This document shows, in pieces, positions 27,401 to 35,957 of a DNA stretch of 64,000 bases. Where the stretch lies: assembly GCA_024919175.1 (NCBI GenBank), contig CP103804.1, positions 2,294,001-2,358,000 of the forward strand. Reading direction: 5' to 3'. Position 1 is the first letter of the stretch; each line of letters begins with the position of its first letter. The position numbers and the translations under genes are program-made. The notes below the pieces were generated by a model, which was given only the letters and a program-made list of their open reading frames with translations, did not search any database and was not told the DNA's origin. The stretch is from Clostridioides difficile (lineage in GTDB: Bacteria; Bacillota; Clostridia; Peptostreptococcales; Peptostreptococcaceae).

Positions 27401-27562
27401 ATGAAACAAAATAAAAAAAACGAAAAACAAATGAGTAATTCTAATATTAAAAAAAATAGTGATAATAAAGTTGAAATTGCTGAAGAATTATGCCCAAATA
27501 AAAATATAGGTAGTATGCTTGGAGATAGAGTAGATAAGAAAAAAATCAACCGTCCAAGTTAG
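27401..27562 (+). CDS. hypothetical 53-residue hydrophilic protein
   Basis: AGAAAGGAG lies six bases before an ATG that opens 53 codons. The product starts MKQNKKNEKQMSNSN and is very rich in lysine and asparagine, with one cysteine and a C-terminal half IGSMLGDRVDKKK. It has no membrane segment. I do not recognise it. The good ribosome binding site and isolated position between two terminator/promoter regions support translation, though the first half is low complexity. Confidence 0.5.
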   Translation: MKQNKKNEKQMSNSNIKKNSDNKVEIAEELCPNKNIGSMLGDRVDKKKINRPS

Positions 27563-27816
27563 TGAAATAGTTGAAAATGGTGTGTTTTAAAAAAATAATA
27601 TAATGAAATGTTTTATTGTTAAATTTAAACTTATTTTAATAGAAAAAAAAGTCGAAAATTATCTAAAATACACCTGTATGAGGATAACGCTATTTTATAG
27701 ATGCATAAAACTTGACAAAATCAACCTTTTCTTGATAGAAAAAAAAAGATAAAATTATACAAACGTTATTTAATTGTCAAAAATGAAGGTAAAGTTGCAA
27801 GAGGTAAAAAATATGA
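27563..27816. other. intergenic, AT-rich
   Basis: I see no gene or clear RNA structure. It separates the 53-codon ORF from the antiporter promoter. Confidence 0.4.
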
Positions 27817-27844
27817 TTGATAAAATTTATTTCTGTGCTATAAT
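27817..27844 (+). promoter_or_regulatory. sigma-A promoter of the antiporter gene
   Basis: TTGATA (27817-27822) and TATAAT (27839-27844) are separated by 16 bases, about 60 bases before the start codon. Confidence 0.7.
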
Positions 27845-27905
27845 TGTATAGTAAAATGAATAAATAAGTATGTTGTATACATGCATATTAGGAGGAGAGA
27901 CTGAC

Positions 27906-29174
27906 ATGGAATCATCTATACATACAATTGCCAGCAATAATTTATTGATAATTTTTGCTATTGTTAGTATAACTGGAATAATTTGCAGCAAGCTTAGTGA
28001 GATAGTAAAAGTTCCAGATGTTGTATTATTTTTACTTGTAGGTATTTTAATAGGACCATCATTTTTGAAATTTATAGATATTCGTGGATTCCAAATAGAG
28101 AATCAACTAATACTTACATTTGGTTCTGCATTTATATTATATTTAGGTGGGAAAGAAATAAGTTTAAAGGTTTTGAGAAATGTAAAGATATCAGTATTTT
28201 TACTATCTACTGTAGGAGTTGTGATATCTGCTTTGATAATGCAACAAGTAATAGGATTTACTTTTGGAGTAAGTGCAATGACTGCCTTATTAGCAGGAAC
28301 TATAATAGCATCAACAGACCCAGCTACCCTAGTACCTATATTTAATCAGGTGAAGATAAAGGATAGAGTAAAACAAACTGTAATAAGTGAATCAGCTTTT
28401 AATGATGCAACAGGAGCTATATTAACATCAGCAGTGTTAGCTGTAATTTTATCAAATAAGTTTTCTTTAAGTGAAAATATTTATGAATTAGGGACAATGG
28501 TTGTTGTCGGAATTGTCGTTGGTTTAATTACAGGAATACTGCTTTTGAAATTAGTTAATGATAAACCATATGGTATATTTAAAGATTTTGCGCCAATAAT
28601 ATCTGTTATTTCAGTTGTGGTTGCATATGAACTATCTACAAAATTAGGTGGAAGTGGATATATGTCTTGCTTTATTGTAGGTATAATAACTGGTAACAAG
28701 AAAAACTTTAAAATATGGCTAAGCCAAAAATCTTATGATGCAGATTTCTATGTTGCTGAGACTTTAGGAACTATTTGTCGTATGGCAATATTCATAATAT
28801 TAGGTAGCCAAGTTAATTTGACTCAGTTAGGTAAATATTTTGTACCATCTGTAATTGCAGTTTTAGTATTAATGTTTATAGCTAGACCAATTTGTGTTTT
28901 AGTATGTGCACTTGCAGATAGAGAAGCAAAATGGAGTAAAAATGAAATGTTGTTTATGATGTGGGTAAGAGAAACGGGTGTAATACCAGCTGCACTTTGT
29001 GGTATTATTTCAGCGATGAAAGTTCCTGGATATGAAGTAATTTCATCAGTAGTATTTATGTCTATATTAATTACATTAGTAATACAAGGAAGTACTACAA
29101 AATTGGTAGCTAAAAAACTTGGATTATTAGAAGAAGAAGTGATAAATATAAGTGAAAAGGTATCGACTTTTTAG
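27906..29174 (+). CDS. CPA1-type cation/proton antiporter
   Basis: The 422-residue protein has 12-13 membrane helices and NhaP-like motifs: an N-terminal VPDVVLFLLVGILIGP helix, GTIIASTDPATLVP, and the ion-binding ND pair in ISESAFNDATGAI. It should exchange Na+ or K+ for protons. An ATG at 27870 would add 12 residues, but AGGAGGAGA lies just before the ATG at 27906, which is preferred. There is no C-terminal regulatory domain. It is monocistronic, with promoter and terminator visible. Confidence 0.9.
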   Translation: MESSIHTIASNNLLIIFAIVSITGIICSKLSEIVKVPDVVLFLLVGILIGPSFLKFIDIRGFQIENQLILTFGSAFILYLGGKEISLKVLRNVKISVFLLSTVGVVISALIMQQVIGFTFGVSAMTALLAGTIIASTDPATLVPIFNQVKIKDRVKQTVISESAFNDATGAILTSAVLAVILSNKFSLSENIYELGTMVVVGIVVGLITGILLLKLVNDKPYGIFKDFAPIISVISVVVAYELSTKLGGSGYMSCFIVGIITGNKKNFKIWLSQKSYDADFYVAETLGTICRMAIFIILGSQVNLTQLGKYFVPSVIAVLVLMFIARPICVLVCALADREAKWSKNEMLFMMWVRETGVIPAALCGIISAMKVPGYEVISSVVFMSILITLVIQGSTTKLVAKKLGLLEEEVINISEKVSTF

Positions 29175-29196
29175 TTTTTCACTTTAAATGATACAT

Positions 29197-29250
29197 AAAA
29201 ATGGCTATTTTAAGATTATCTAGTGATAATTATTGAAATGGCCATTTTTT
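29197..29250 (+). terminator. antiporter terminator
   Basis: AAAATGGCTATTTT pairs with AAATGGCCATTTTTT across a loop, allowing G-U pairs, with the T tract included. Confidence 0.75.
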
Positions 29251-29315
29251 ATATAAAAATAAATTTACATAATTTACATATTGCATATATTTATTATCAA
29301 AATTTGTTGAAGCTG

Positions 29316-29324
29316 TGATATAAT
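29316..29324 (+). promoter_or_regulatory. extended -10 promoter of molybdenum hydroxylase set 1
   Basis: TGATATAAT is an extended -10 element 44 bases before the first gene. No good -35 is visible, as is common with extended -10 promoters. No -24/-12 element is present, so this set is not under the same control as sets 2 and 3. Confidence 0.6.
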
Positions 29325-29367
29325 TAGTTGTATTTAAAATAAGAATAGCGAATAAGGGAGGAAATTT

Positions 29368-30156
29368 ATGTTTACGGTTATAGATATTGTACAACCAGAT
29401 ACAGTAGAAGAAGCGTACTCAATTTTAAATAAAAGAAAAACTAATCAAGTAATTGGTGGAAGTGCTTTTTTAAGAATGGGGAAAAAAAGAATAGGGACAG
29501 GAGTAGAGTTATCAAACCTAAACCTAGATTATATAAAAGAAGATAAAGAGTATGTTGAAATTGGTTCTATGACTACTTTTAGAACATTGGAAACAAGCTC
29601 AATAATAAAAGATAATTTTGGAAAAATAATAGAAGATTCAGTTAAAGATATAATAGGAATTCAGTTTAGAAATGTAGTAACAGTTGGAGCAACAATATTT
29701 TCTAAATATGGTTTTTCTGATTTGATAGTGGCATTGCTTTCATTAGACACAGAAGTAGAGTTATATAAGGGTGGAAGAATTAGCCTTGAAGAATTTTTAG
29801 ATAGAGATTATGAGAAAGACTTATTGATTAAGGTATATATAAAGAAGGAAAATAAAAATGCTTCTTATAAGTCTTTGAGAAATGCAAAGAGTGACTATCC
29901 TATTTTGAATGTGTCTGTTTCAAAATATGGTAAGGAATTTAAATTATGTGTAGGAGCGAGACCTCAAAAAGCTACAATTGCAAAAAAAGCTAGTGAGTTC
30001 TTATCTAATAATGAAATTAATGAACCCAATATAGATAGAGCAATAGAAATAGCTTCAGAGGAATTAACATTTGGTTCTAATATGAGAGCATCTAAAGACT
30101 ATAGAAAAGCTATGGGTAAAGTACTTTTAAAAAGAGCTATAATGGAGGTTATTTAA
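29368..30156 (+). CDS. molybdenum hydroxylase FAD-binding subunit (set 1)
   Basis: The 262-residue CoxM/XdhB-type subunit binds FAD and passes electrons from the iron-sulfur subunit to its acceptor. The flavin loop NQVIGGSAFLRMG, the FRNVVTVGATIFSKYGFSD segment and C-terminal FGSNMRASKDYRK are recognisable and closely match the paralogue at 55252. Its stop overlaps the next start by one base (TAATG). It is the first gene of a three-gene operon (FAD, 2Fe-2S, Mo). GGGAGG precedes the ATG. Confidence 0.92.
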   Translation: MFTVIDIVQPDTVEEAYSILNKRKTNQVIGGSAFLRMGKKRIGTGVELSNLNLDYIKEDKEYVEIGSMTTFRTLETSSIIKDNFGKIIEDSVKDIIGIQFRNVVTVGATIFSKYGFSDLIVALLSLDTEVELYKGGRISLEEFLDRDYEKDLLIKVYIKKENKNASYKSLRNAKSDYPILNVSVSKYGKEFKLCVGARPQKATIAKKASEFLSNNEINEPNIDRAIEIASEELTFGSNMRASKDYRKAMGKVLLKRAIMEVI

Positions 30157-30605
30157 TGTTAGTAAAGCTTAATATAAATGGAAAAATAAAAAATATTGAT
30201 ATAGAGCCAGAAGAGTATTTGGTCGATACTCTAAGAAAAGTTGGAAATTTAAGTGTAAAAAGAGGGTGTGATACAGGTTGTTGTGGTCTCTGTACAGTTT
30301 TAATAGATAAGAAACCTACATTATCTTGTGCGACATTAACTTTGAGAGTTTTAAATAAAGAGATAACTACAATTGAAGGTTTAGAGAATGAAGTTAAAGA
30401 ATTTAGCGAAGTTTTGGTAAAAGAAGGGGCTGAGCAGTGTGGTTTCTGTTCTCCTGGTTTTATACTTACTGTACTTGCAATGAAAGATGAACTTAAGAAT
30501 CCTACAGATGAAGAAATAAAACATTATTTAACAGGAAATTTATGTAGATGTACAGGATATATGGGACAGTTAAGAGCTATCAAAACTTATCTGGAGGTAA
30601 AGTAG
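30156..30605 (+). CDS. molybdenum hydroxylase [2Fe-2S] subunit (set 1)
   Basis: The 149-residue CoxS/XdhC-type protein holds two [2Fe-2S] clusters. The plant-ferredoxin-like motif is KRGCDTGCCGLCTV with a fourth cysteine in LSC, and the second cluster uses CGFC and CRCTGY. Its start overlaps the FAD gene, so the two are translationally coupled. Homologous subunits are encoded at 45394 and 54766. Confidence 0.94.
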   Translation: MLVKLNINGKIKNIDIEPEEYLVDTLRKVGNLSVKRGCDTGCCGLCTVLIDKKPTLSCATLTLRVLNKEITTIEGLENEVKEFSEVLVKEGAEQCGFCSPGFILTVLAMKDELKNPTDEEIKHYLTGNLCRCTGYMGQLRAIKTYLEVK

Positions 30606-30608
30606 AAT

Positions 30609-32873
30609 ATGAATATAGTTGGAAAAGGAATTGAAAAAATAGATGGAATGAGTATAACGACAGGAAAACCTGTATATACTGATGATTTAGCAGCAAAAGA
30701 TGCTTTAATAGTAAAGATACTTAGAAGTCCTCACGCTTATGCAAAGATAAAAAATATAGATACATCAAGGGCAGAAATGGTTGATGGTGTTGAATGTATT
30801 TTAACATATAAAGATGTACCACAATCTAGATTTACACTTGCTGGTCAAACATACCCAGAGCCATCACCTTATGATAGGCTAATTCTTGAAGATGTTGTGA
30901 GATATGTTGGTGATGAGGTAGCTATAGTTGCAGCTATAGATGAAAAAAGTGCAGTTAAAGCAATGAACCTTATAAAGGTAAATTATGAAGTACTAACGCC
31001 TGTTTTAAATTTTGAAGAAGCAATTGGAAACAAAACTATAGTACATGATGAAGATAGACATTGTAATTTTGAAATAGGTATGCAAAGAGAAAAGAATATA
31101 GTGTCACATCATGACTATACAAAGGGTGATATAGAAAAAGTATTAAGTAGTTGTGATATAGTGATTGAAGAAACATACTATACTCAAGCTCAAGCTCATG
31201 CAATGATGGAGACATATAGAGCGTATAATTATTTAGACCATGCTGGAAGACTAGTTGTAGTAAGTTCAACTCAAATACCATTTCATGTTAAAAGACACCT
31301 ATCTCGTGCATTAGAACTACCAGCTAGTAAGATTAGAGTTATAAAACCTAGAATTGGTGGTGGTTTTGGGGGTAAACAAACTGCATGTGTTGAGATTTTT
31401 TCAGCTATTGTAACTTTAAAAACAGGTAAACCAGCCAAAATAATATATGATAGAAAAGAAACTTTTAATTGTTCAACTAGTAGACATGCAATGAAACTAA
31501 AAGTTCGATTAGGAGCAACTAATGATGGAATAATAAAGGCTATAGATATAAATGCGCTTTCAGATACAGGAGCATATGGAGAACATGCTTCTACAACTAT
31601 TGGTCTAGTTGGGGAGAAGACTTTACCAATGTATAATAAGGTTGAGGCAACAAGATTTATCGCAGATGTAGTTTATACTAATAAAATGCCAGCAGGCGCA
31701 CTTAGAGGATATGGAGCTTCTCAAGGTTGTTTTGCTGTTGAATCAACTATAAATATGTTAGCTGATAAATTAAAAAAGGACCCAACAGACTTGAGATTAA
31801 AAAATGTGGTAACACAAGGTGAAACTACATTTGCATATGAAAAAACTTTAAACAGTGTAGACCTAGTAAAATGTATAAATAAAGGAAAAGAACTCATCGG
31901 ATGGGATGAAAAATATCCTTGTAAGCATCTTGAAAATGGAAAAGTTAGAAGTGTGGGTATGGCAATTACTATGCAGGGTTCTGGTATACAAGGTCTTGAC
32001 AAATCTTCAGCAGAAATAAAACTAAATGACTGTGGAGACTATACACTTATGATAGGTTCTACTGATATGGGTACAGGAAGTGACACAATTTTAGCACAAA
32101 TGGCTGCTGAAATTCTTGAGACAAGTATTGAAAATATAACAGTTATATCAGCAGATACAGACTTGGTCCCATATGACCCAGGTTCATATGCTTCAAGTAC
32201 TACATATGTAACTGGGATGGCAGTGGTTAAAGCAGCACAAGACTTGAGAGATAAAATAATATGCGCTGGAGCAACTAAGTTAGGTGTAGATAAAGAAGAA
32301 GTAGAATTTGATGGTATAAAATTAACTAGTAAAGAATGCAGTACTTCATTGTTTGACATAGCAGTTGATTCTACAATTGGACCAAATACTAATCAATTAA
32401 TAGGGCTTGCATCTCATGGTAGTCCAGTATCACCACCACCTTTTATAGCTGGTTTTGCAGAAACGGAAATTGACAAAGAAACTGGAAAAGTTGACTTATT
32501 AAATTATGTAGCTATAGTAGACTGTGGAACGGTTATAAATAAAAACTTAGCAAAGATACAAGTTGAAGGTGGAATTGTTCAAGGTATTGGAATGGCAATG
32601 TTTGAAGAAGTTAGATATACAGAAAAAGGTAACATGGATACAAATACATTTATGCAATATAAGATTCCAGCTAGATGTGATATTGGAAATGTGGAAGTTG
32701 ATTTTGTTGAAAATTATGAGCCAACAGGACCTTTTGGAGCTAAATCTGTTGGAGAAGTTGTTATAAATACACCATTACCAGCAATACAAGAAGCTGTTTT
32801 TAACGGTGTTGGAGTTAGAGTAAATACACTTCCTATTACACCTGAAAAAGTTTTTATGGCAATGAATAAGTAA
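30609..32873 (+). CDS. molybdenum hydroxylase catalytic subunit (set 1)
   Basis: The 754-residue xanthine dehydrogenase-type large subunit binds the molybdopterin cofactor (RIGGGFGGK, ALRGYGASQG, GTGSDTILAQ). The catalytic glutamate is in the C-terminal GAKSVGEV segment. Purinolytic clostridia use selenium-dependent members of this family for xanthine, purine or nicotinate; substrate specificity cannot be read from sequence by eye. It closely resembles the catalytic subunit at 56036. It is last in the FAD/2Fe-2S/Mo operon, three bases after the iron-sulfur gene. Confidence 0.92.
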   Translation: MNIVGKGIEKIDGMSITTGKPVYTDDLAAKDALIVKILRSPHAYAKIKNIDTSRAEMVDGVECILTYKDVPQSRFTLAGQTYPEPSPYDRLILEDVVRYVGDEVAIVAAIDEKSAVKAMNLIKVNYEVLTPVLNFEEAIGNKTIVHDEDRHCNFEIGMQREKNIVSHHDYTKGDIEKVLSSCDIVIEETYYTQAQAHAMMETYRAYNYLDHAGRLVVVSSTQIPFHVKRHLSRALELPASKIRVIKPRIGGGFGGKQTACVEIFSAIVTLKTGKPAKIIYDRKETFNCSTSRHAMKLKVRLGATNDGIIKAIDINALSDTGAYGEHASTTIGLVGEKTLPMYNKVEATRFIADVVYTNKMPAGALRGYGASQGCFAVESTINMLADKLKKDPTDLRLKNVVTQGETTFAYEKTLNSVDLVKCINKGKELIGWDEKYPCKHLENGKVRSVGMAITMQGSGIQGLDKSSAEIKLNDCGDYTLMIGSTDMGTGSDTILAQMAAEILETSIENITVISADTDLVPYDPGSYASSTTYVTGMAVVKAAQDLRDKIICAGATKLGVDKEEVEFDGIKLTSKECSTSLFDIAVDSTIGPNTNQLIGLASHGSPVSPPPFIAGFAETEIDKETGKVDLLNYVAIVDCGTVINKNLAKIQVEGGIVQGIGMAMFEEVRYTEKGNMDTNTFMQYKIPARCDIGNVEVDFVENYEPTGPFGAKSVGEVVINTPLPAIQEAVFNGVGVRVNTLPITPEKVFMAMNK

Positions 32874-33015
32874 GTATTTTATATAGATTTTAGACTAGTT
32901 TTACATGTTAAACAACCAGTTATGCCATACCTGTTGAAAGATATTTAATAAGTAGTTATTATAATATTATGAAATTTTACTTGTAAAATATAAAATTAAC
33001 TAAGGGGATGATGTT

Positions 33016-33324
33016 TTGGCTGGAAATCTAAACAACATGAGAGCAGTAAATAATTTTAGAGGAGATAATAACATTTTAGAATGTTTAGTCAGCTTTGAGG
33101 GTCGTTCAATAAGTCAGAGGAAAGCAAGAGTATTTTTTAAAGAAATGAAAAATCAAATAGAAATTGATTTCGCAGAAGAAGAAATTTCTAAACTTGTTGA
33201 AAATGTTGTTTTAAATACATCATATCAAGAAATGTTATATGATGAAATAGAGAAACAACTAGAAATTGATTGTGTAGGAACTTGGATGATATTATCTAAA
33301 CTAAAGGATGCTAGAGTTCATTGA
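33016..33324 (+). CDS. hypothetical 102-residue protein
   Basis: A TTG start follows AAGGGGATGATG. The product starts MAGNLNNMRAVNN and is soluble, helical and acidic, with one CLVSFEGRS segment and a DCVGTWMILSKL end. I do not recognise the family. It follows the molybdenum hydroxylase by 142 bases and is closed by its own terminator, so it could be an accessory protein or an independent gene. Confidence 0.65.
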   Translation: MAGNLNNMRAVNNFRGDNNILECLVSFEGRSISQRKARVFFKEMKNQIEIDFAEEEISKLVENVVLNTSYQEMLYDEIEKQLEIDCVGTWMILSKLKDARVH

Positions 33325-33341
33325 TTTTAAAATAAATTATT

Positions 33342-33367
33342 AGAGCCTAATTTTAAGGCTCTTTTTT
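33342..33367 (+). terminator. terminator
   Basis: AGAGCCT (33342-33348) pairs with AGGCTCT (33356-33362), followed by TTTTT. Confidence 0.85.
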
Positions 33368-33606
33368 AATGTTTCTAATTAAGATATAAACTTATTTTAA
33401 TTTAAATATATGATAATTATAACATATATTTAAAATCTAACTATTTAATTTTATATGTATTCTATTGTATAATATAAATGAGATTAATAAAATAGTTCGT
33501 CAAAATAATTTATTTATTTGAAATTACTGTTTAAGTTTATAAATTTTGTATAAAATAAAATTATGTTATTAATTTTTAGCAATAAAATTTTTACTAGGAG
33601 AGATAT

Positions 33607-34107
33607 ATGAGAAGAAATAGTATTAATATAGCAGTAACAGCAGTTGTTACATCAATTTATGCAGTTTTAACTTTATCATTGGGATTTATAAGTTATGGAC
33701 CAATACAATTTAGGATAGCCGAGATTATGATGCTGTTAGCATTTTTAGATAAGGGATATATAGTAGGTCTTACACTGGGTTGTTTTTTAGCCAATGTAAT
33801 AGGCCCATATGGTGTACCCGATATAATTTTTGGAACATTTGCCACATTTATAAGTGCAAGTTTAGTCTATATTACTAGAAAGTTAGGAGGTCAAAATAAA
33901 AGCACATTAATTATAGCTTCTATATGGCCTACTATTATAAATGCAATTGTAGTTGGATTAATGTTAAATATATTTTTTGGACTTCCTTTAGTATTATCGA
34001 TGATACAGGTAGGTTTTGGAGAATTTGTAGTAGTAACATTGGTAGGAGTACCATTCTTTTGTTTTTTAATGAAAAAATATAGAAATATCATTGACATTAA
34101 GTTTTAG
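33607..34107 (+). CDS. queT: QueT-family queuosine-precursor transporter
   Basis: The 166-residue membrane protein has five to six helices and the QueT signatures YGPIQFRIAEIMMLL and FANVIGPYGVPDIIFGT-like sequence. QueT proteins are substrate-binding components of ECF transporters that import 7-deazaguanine precursors such as preQ1. AGGAG precedes the ATG. A possible -10 TATAAT lies at 33468. No preQ1 riboswitch was found upstream. No terminator separates it from the regulator 73 bases downstream, so read-through into the McrBC operon is possible. Confidence 0.9.
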   Translation: MRRNSINIAVTAVVTSIYAVLTLSLGFISYGPIQFRIAEIMMLLAFLDKGYIVGLTLGCFLANVIGPYGVPDIIFGTFATFISASLVYITRKLGGQNKSTLIIASIWPTIINAIVVGLMLNIFFGLPLVLSMIQVGFGEFVVVTLVGVPFFCFLMKKYRNIIDIKF

Positions 34108-34180
34108 AGTGCAGAACAGTATTTTGTAGATTAAAAATTAGTGTGAATTAAGAATAGTATTATTATAAGGGGGATTTTAT

Positions 34181-35158
34181 TTGTCAAAGATAAAGAGATT
34201 AACTGATGTTTGGACGTATATTAATGATAGACAAAAGTTTACAATCAAAGAGTTGTCAGAGGAATTTAATCTTTCAACTAAAACTATTCAACGATATTTA
34301 ATAGAATTAAATAAAATGGGGCTTCCAATTCAAGCAGAAAAAGGTAGAAATGGAGGTTATAGAGTATTAAACAACAGCTATATACCTCCTGTTATATTTA
34401 CAGAAAAAGAAGTTATGTCTATAGTTTTTGCATTTAAGTCACTACAAGTTTACAATTTTTCGCCAATAGAAAAAGAAATTGATTCTATAATTAAAAAAAT
34501 AAATTATAATCGTGAAAGTAGTACAAGAGTAGGTATAAATAACATCGAAAAGTATATTGAATTTATAGCTAATAATAGAAATTTTGATAGTAATGTTGTA
34601 ACTGAATTTTTCAAGGCTTCATCAAGTTCTTGTGTTTTAAATATTAAATATGAGTCTGGGAATCAATTGCTAGATAAAAAAATATGCCCAATAGGTATAT
34701 ATTTAAATGAAGGATTTTGGTTTTCACCAGTGTATGACTATGAAAGTGATAGTATCATAATAATTCGTATAGATAAAGTATTAGAAATTAAAAAAGTAGG
34801 AGAATGTAAAAATGAATGTATAAGTTTGAAAAAATGGCTAGATACAGTATATAGTAAGTTAAATGAAAACATATCAATTCTTCAAGAAACTAATGAAGTC
34901 ATTCACTTACATATACTACTGACAAAAGAAGGTGTTTCTAAAATAAAGCATAATTTTTTAGATTCTAATGTAGAATTAAATGAAGATGGAAGTGGAATAA
35001 TTAATAGATTTATAAAGCATGAAGAAATAGATTGGTGTGTATCTATATTATTTTCAATAGGAAAGGATGCTGAAGTTATAGAACCAAAATTTATAAATAA
35101 ATTGCTTTATGATAAGGCTAAAGAGTTAAAATATTTTTATGAAGAAAATATGATATAA
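34181..35158 (+). CDS. HTH plus WYL-domain transcriptional regulator
   Basis: The 325-residue YafY-type protein has an N-terminal winged helix-turn-helix (FTIKELSEEFNLSTKTIQRY, about residues 20-39, then KGRNGGYRV) and a WYL-type sensor domain from about residue 140, with a C-terminal WCX-like extension. WYL regulators bind ligands, often nucleic acid fragments, and frequently control phage-defence loci. The start is TTG, with AAGGGGGA eight bases upstream. It heads a tight operon with the FtsZ-like protein (49-bp gap), McrB and McrC, and is likely to regulate them. Confidence 0.88.
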   Translation: MSKIKRLTDVWTYINDRQKFTIKELSEEFNLSTKTIQRYLIELNKMGLPIQAEKGRNGGYRVLNNSYIPPVIFTEKEVMSIVFAFKSLQVYNFSPIEKEIDSIIKKINYNRESSTRVGINNIEKYIEFIANNRNFDSNVVTEFFKASSSSCVLNIKYESGNQLLDKKICPIGIYLNEGFWFSPVYDYESDSIIIIRIDKVLEIKKVGECKNECISLKKWLDTVYSKLNENISILQETNEVIHLHILLTKEGVSKIKHNFLDSNVELNEDGSGIINRFIKHEEIDWCVSILFSIGKDAEVIEPKFINKLLYDKAKELKYFYEENMI

Positions 35159-35207
35159 TATTTAAAAATGTTAAGATTAAATAATTATTAAGGAGATAGA
35201 TATTATA

Positions 35208-35930
35208 ATGGAAAATGTTAATAAGAATGCTAAGATAATTGGTATTGGAGTAGAAGGTATTAGTATAATAAATGAAATAGAAGAAAAAGTAAAAATAAAT
35301 ATGGATATAGAAAAAATCACTATGAATCAAGCTGTTGAAAAAGAATATGTTATAAGTCTTTTAGACGGAGTTGATATATTATTTTTAGCATATTCAACTG
35401 AAGATAAACAAAGTCGAGAAGTTATAAAAGCCATTTCATATATGTCTAATGAAAGAAGAATTTTATCTATAGGTATAAATTATTCAGAAGAAGAAAATAA
35501 AGATGACTTAGGAATTAATAGAGAATTTAAAGTCAATGAAAATAGTATTTTAAAATTTATTGATTTGATGAATGTTATGATAGAGTCTATTTCAGATTCT
35601 TGCATGATAAATATAGATATAACTGATTTAAAGGAAGCTATTATAAGTGATAAAGGGATTAAGTACTCTTTCGAGGAATTTGAAGATTCAAAAAAGCACA
35701 CTGAAATAGTAGATATTTTATTTGAAAATATGGAATGTTTTGGTGAAGAATTTATTGGGAAAAAAGGTATAGTTTTTGTTGAAGGAAATGATAAATTTTC
35801 ACTAGTTGAATTAAATGACTTGATGAATAATATTCAAAATAAGGCAGAAGAAAGCTATGAAATGATATTTTCTTTATACTTAAAAGAAAATTTAGATGGA
35901 AAGATTAAAGTGGGAGTGTTATATAATTAA
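35208..35930 (+). CDS. degenerate FtsZ-family protein without GTP-binding loops
   Basis: The 240-residue protein aligns along its whole length with FtsZ. KIIGIGVEGISIINEIEE (9-26) corresponds to the FtsZ N-terminal strand and helix. DGVDILFLA (53-61) precedes the place where FtsZ has GGGTGTG, but here that loop reads YSTEDKQSR. MINIDITDLKEAI (133-145) matches the IxLDFADVK region, and residues 186-238, with FSLVELNDLMN and KIKVGVLYN, match the C-terminal subdomain. Both phosphate loops (T1 and T4) are lost and the middle is shortened. It should therefore not bind GTP normally, but may interact with FtsZ or polymerise differently. It lies 27 bases before mcrB in the same operon. Confidence 0.75.
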   Translation: MENVNKNAKIIGIGVEGISIINEIEEKVKINMDIEKITMNQAVEKEYVISLLDGVDILFLAYSTEDKQSREVIKAISYMSNERRILSIGINYSEEENKDDLGINREFKVNENSILKFIDLMNVMIESISDSCMINIDITDLKEAIISDKGIKYSFEEFEDSKKHTEIVDILFENMECFGEEFIGKKGIVFVEGNDKFSLVELNDLMNNIQNKAEESYEMIFSLYLKENLDGKIKVGVLYN

Positions 35931-35957
35931 TGTATTTTAGATATTAAGGAGAAGTAT

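Noticed and set aside
33325..33606. preQ1 riboswitch upstream of queT
   Set aside because: The leader was read for the class I stem and the A-rich tail (AAAAACTA type); neither appears.
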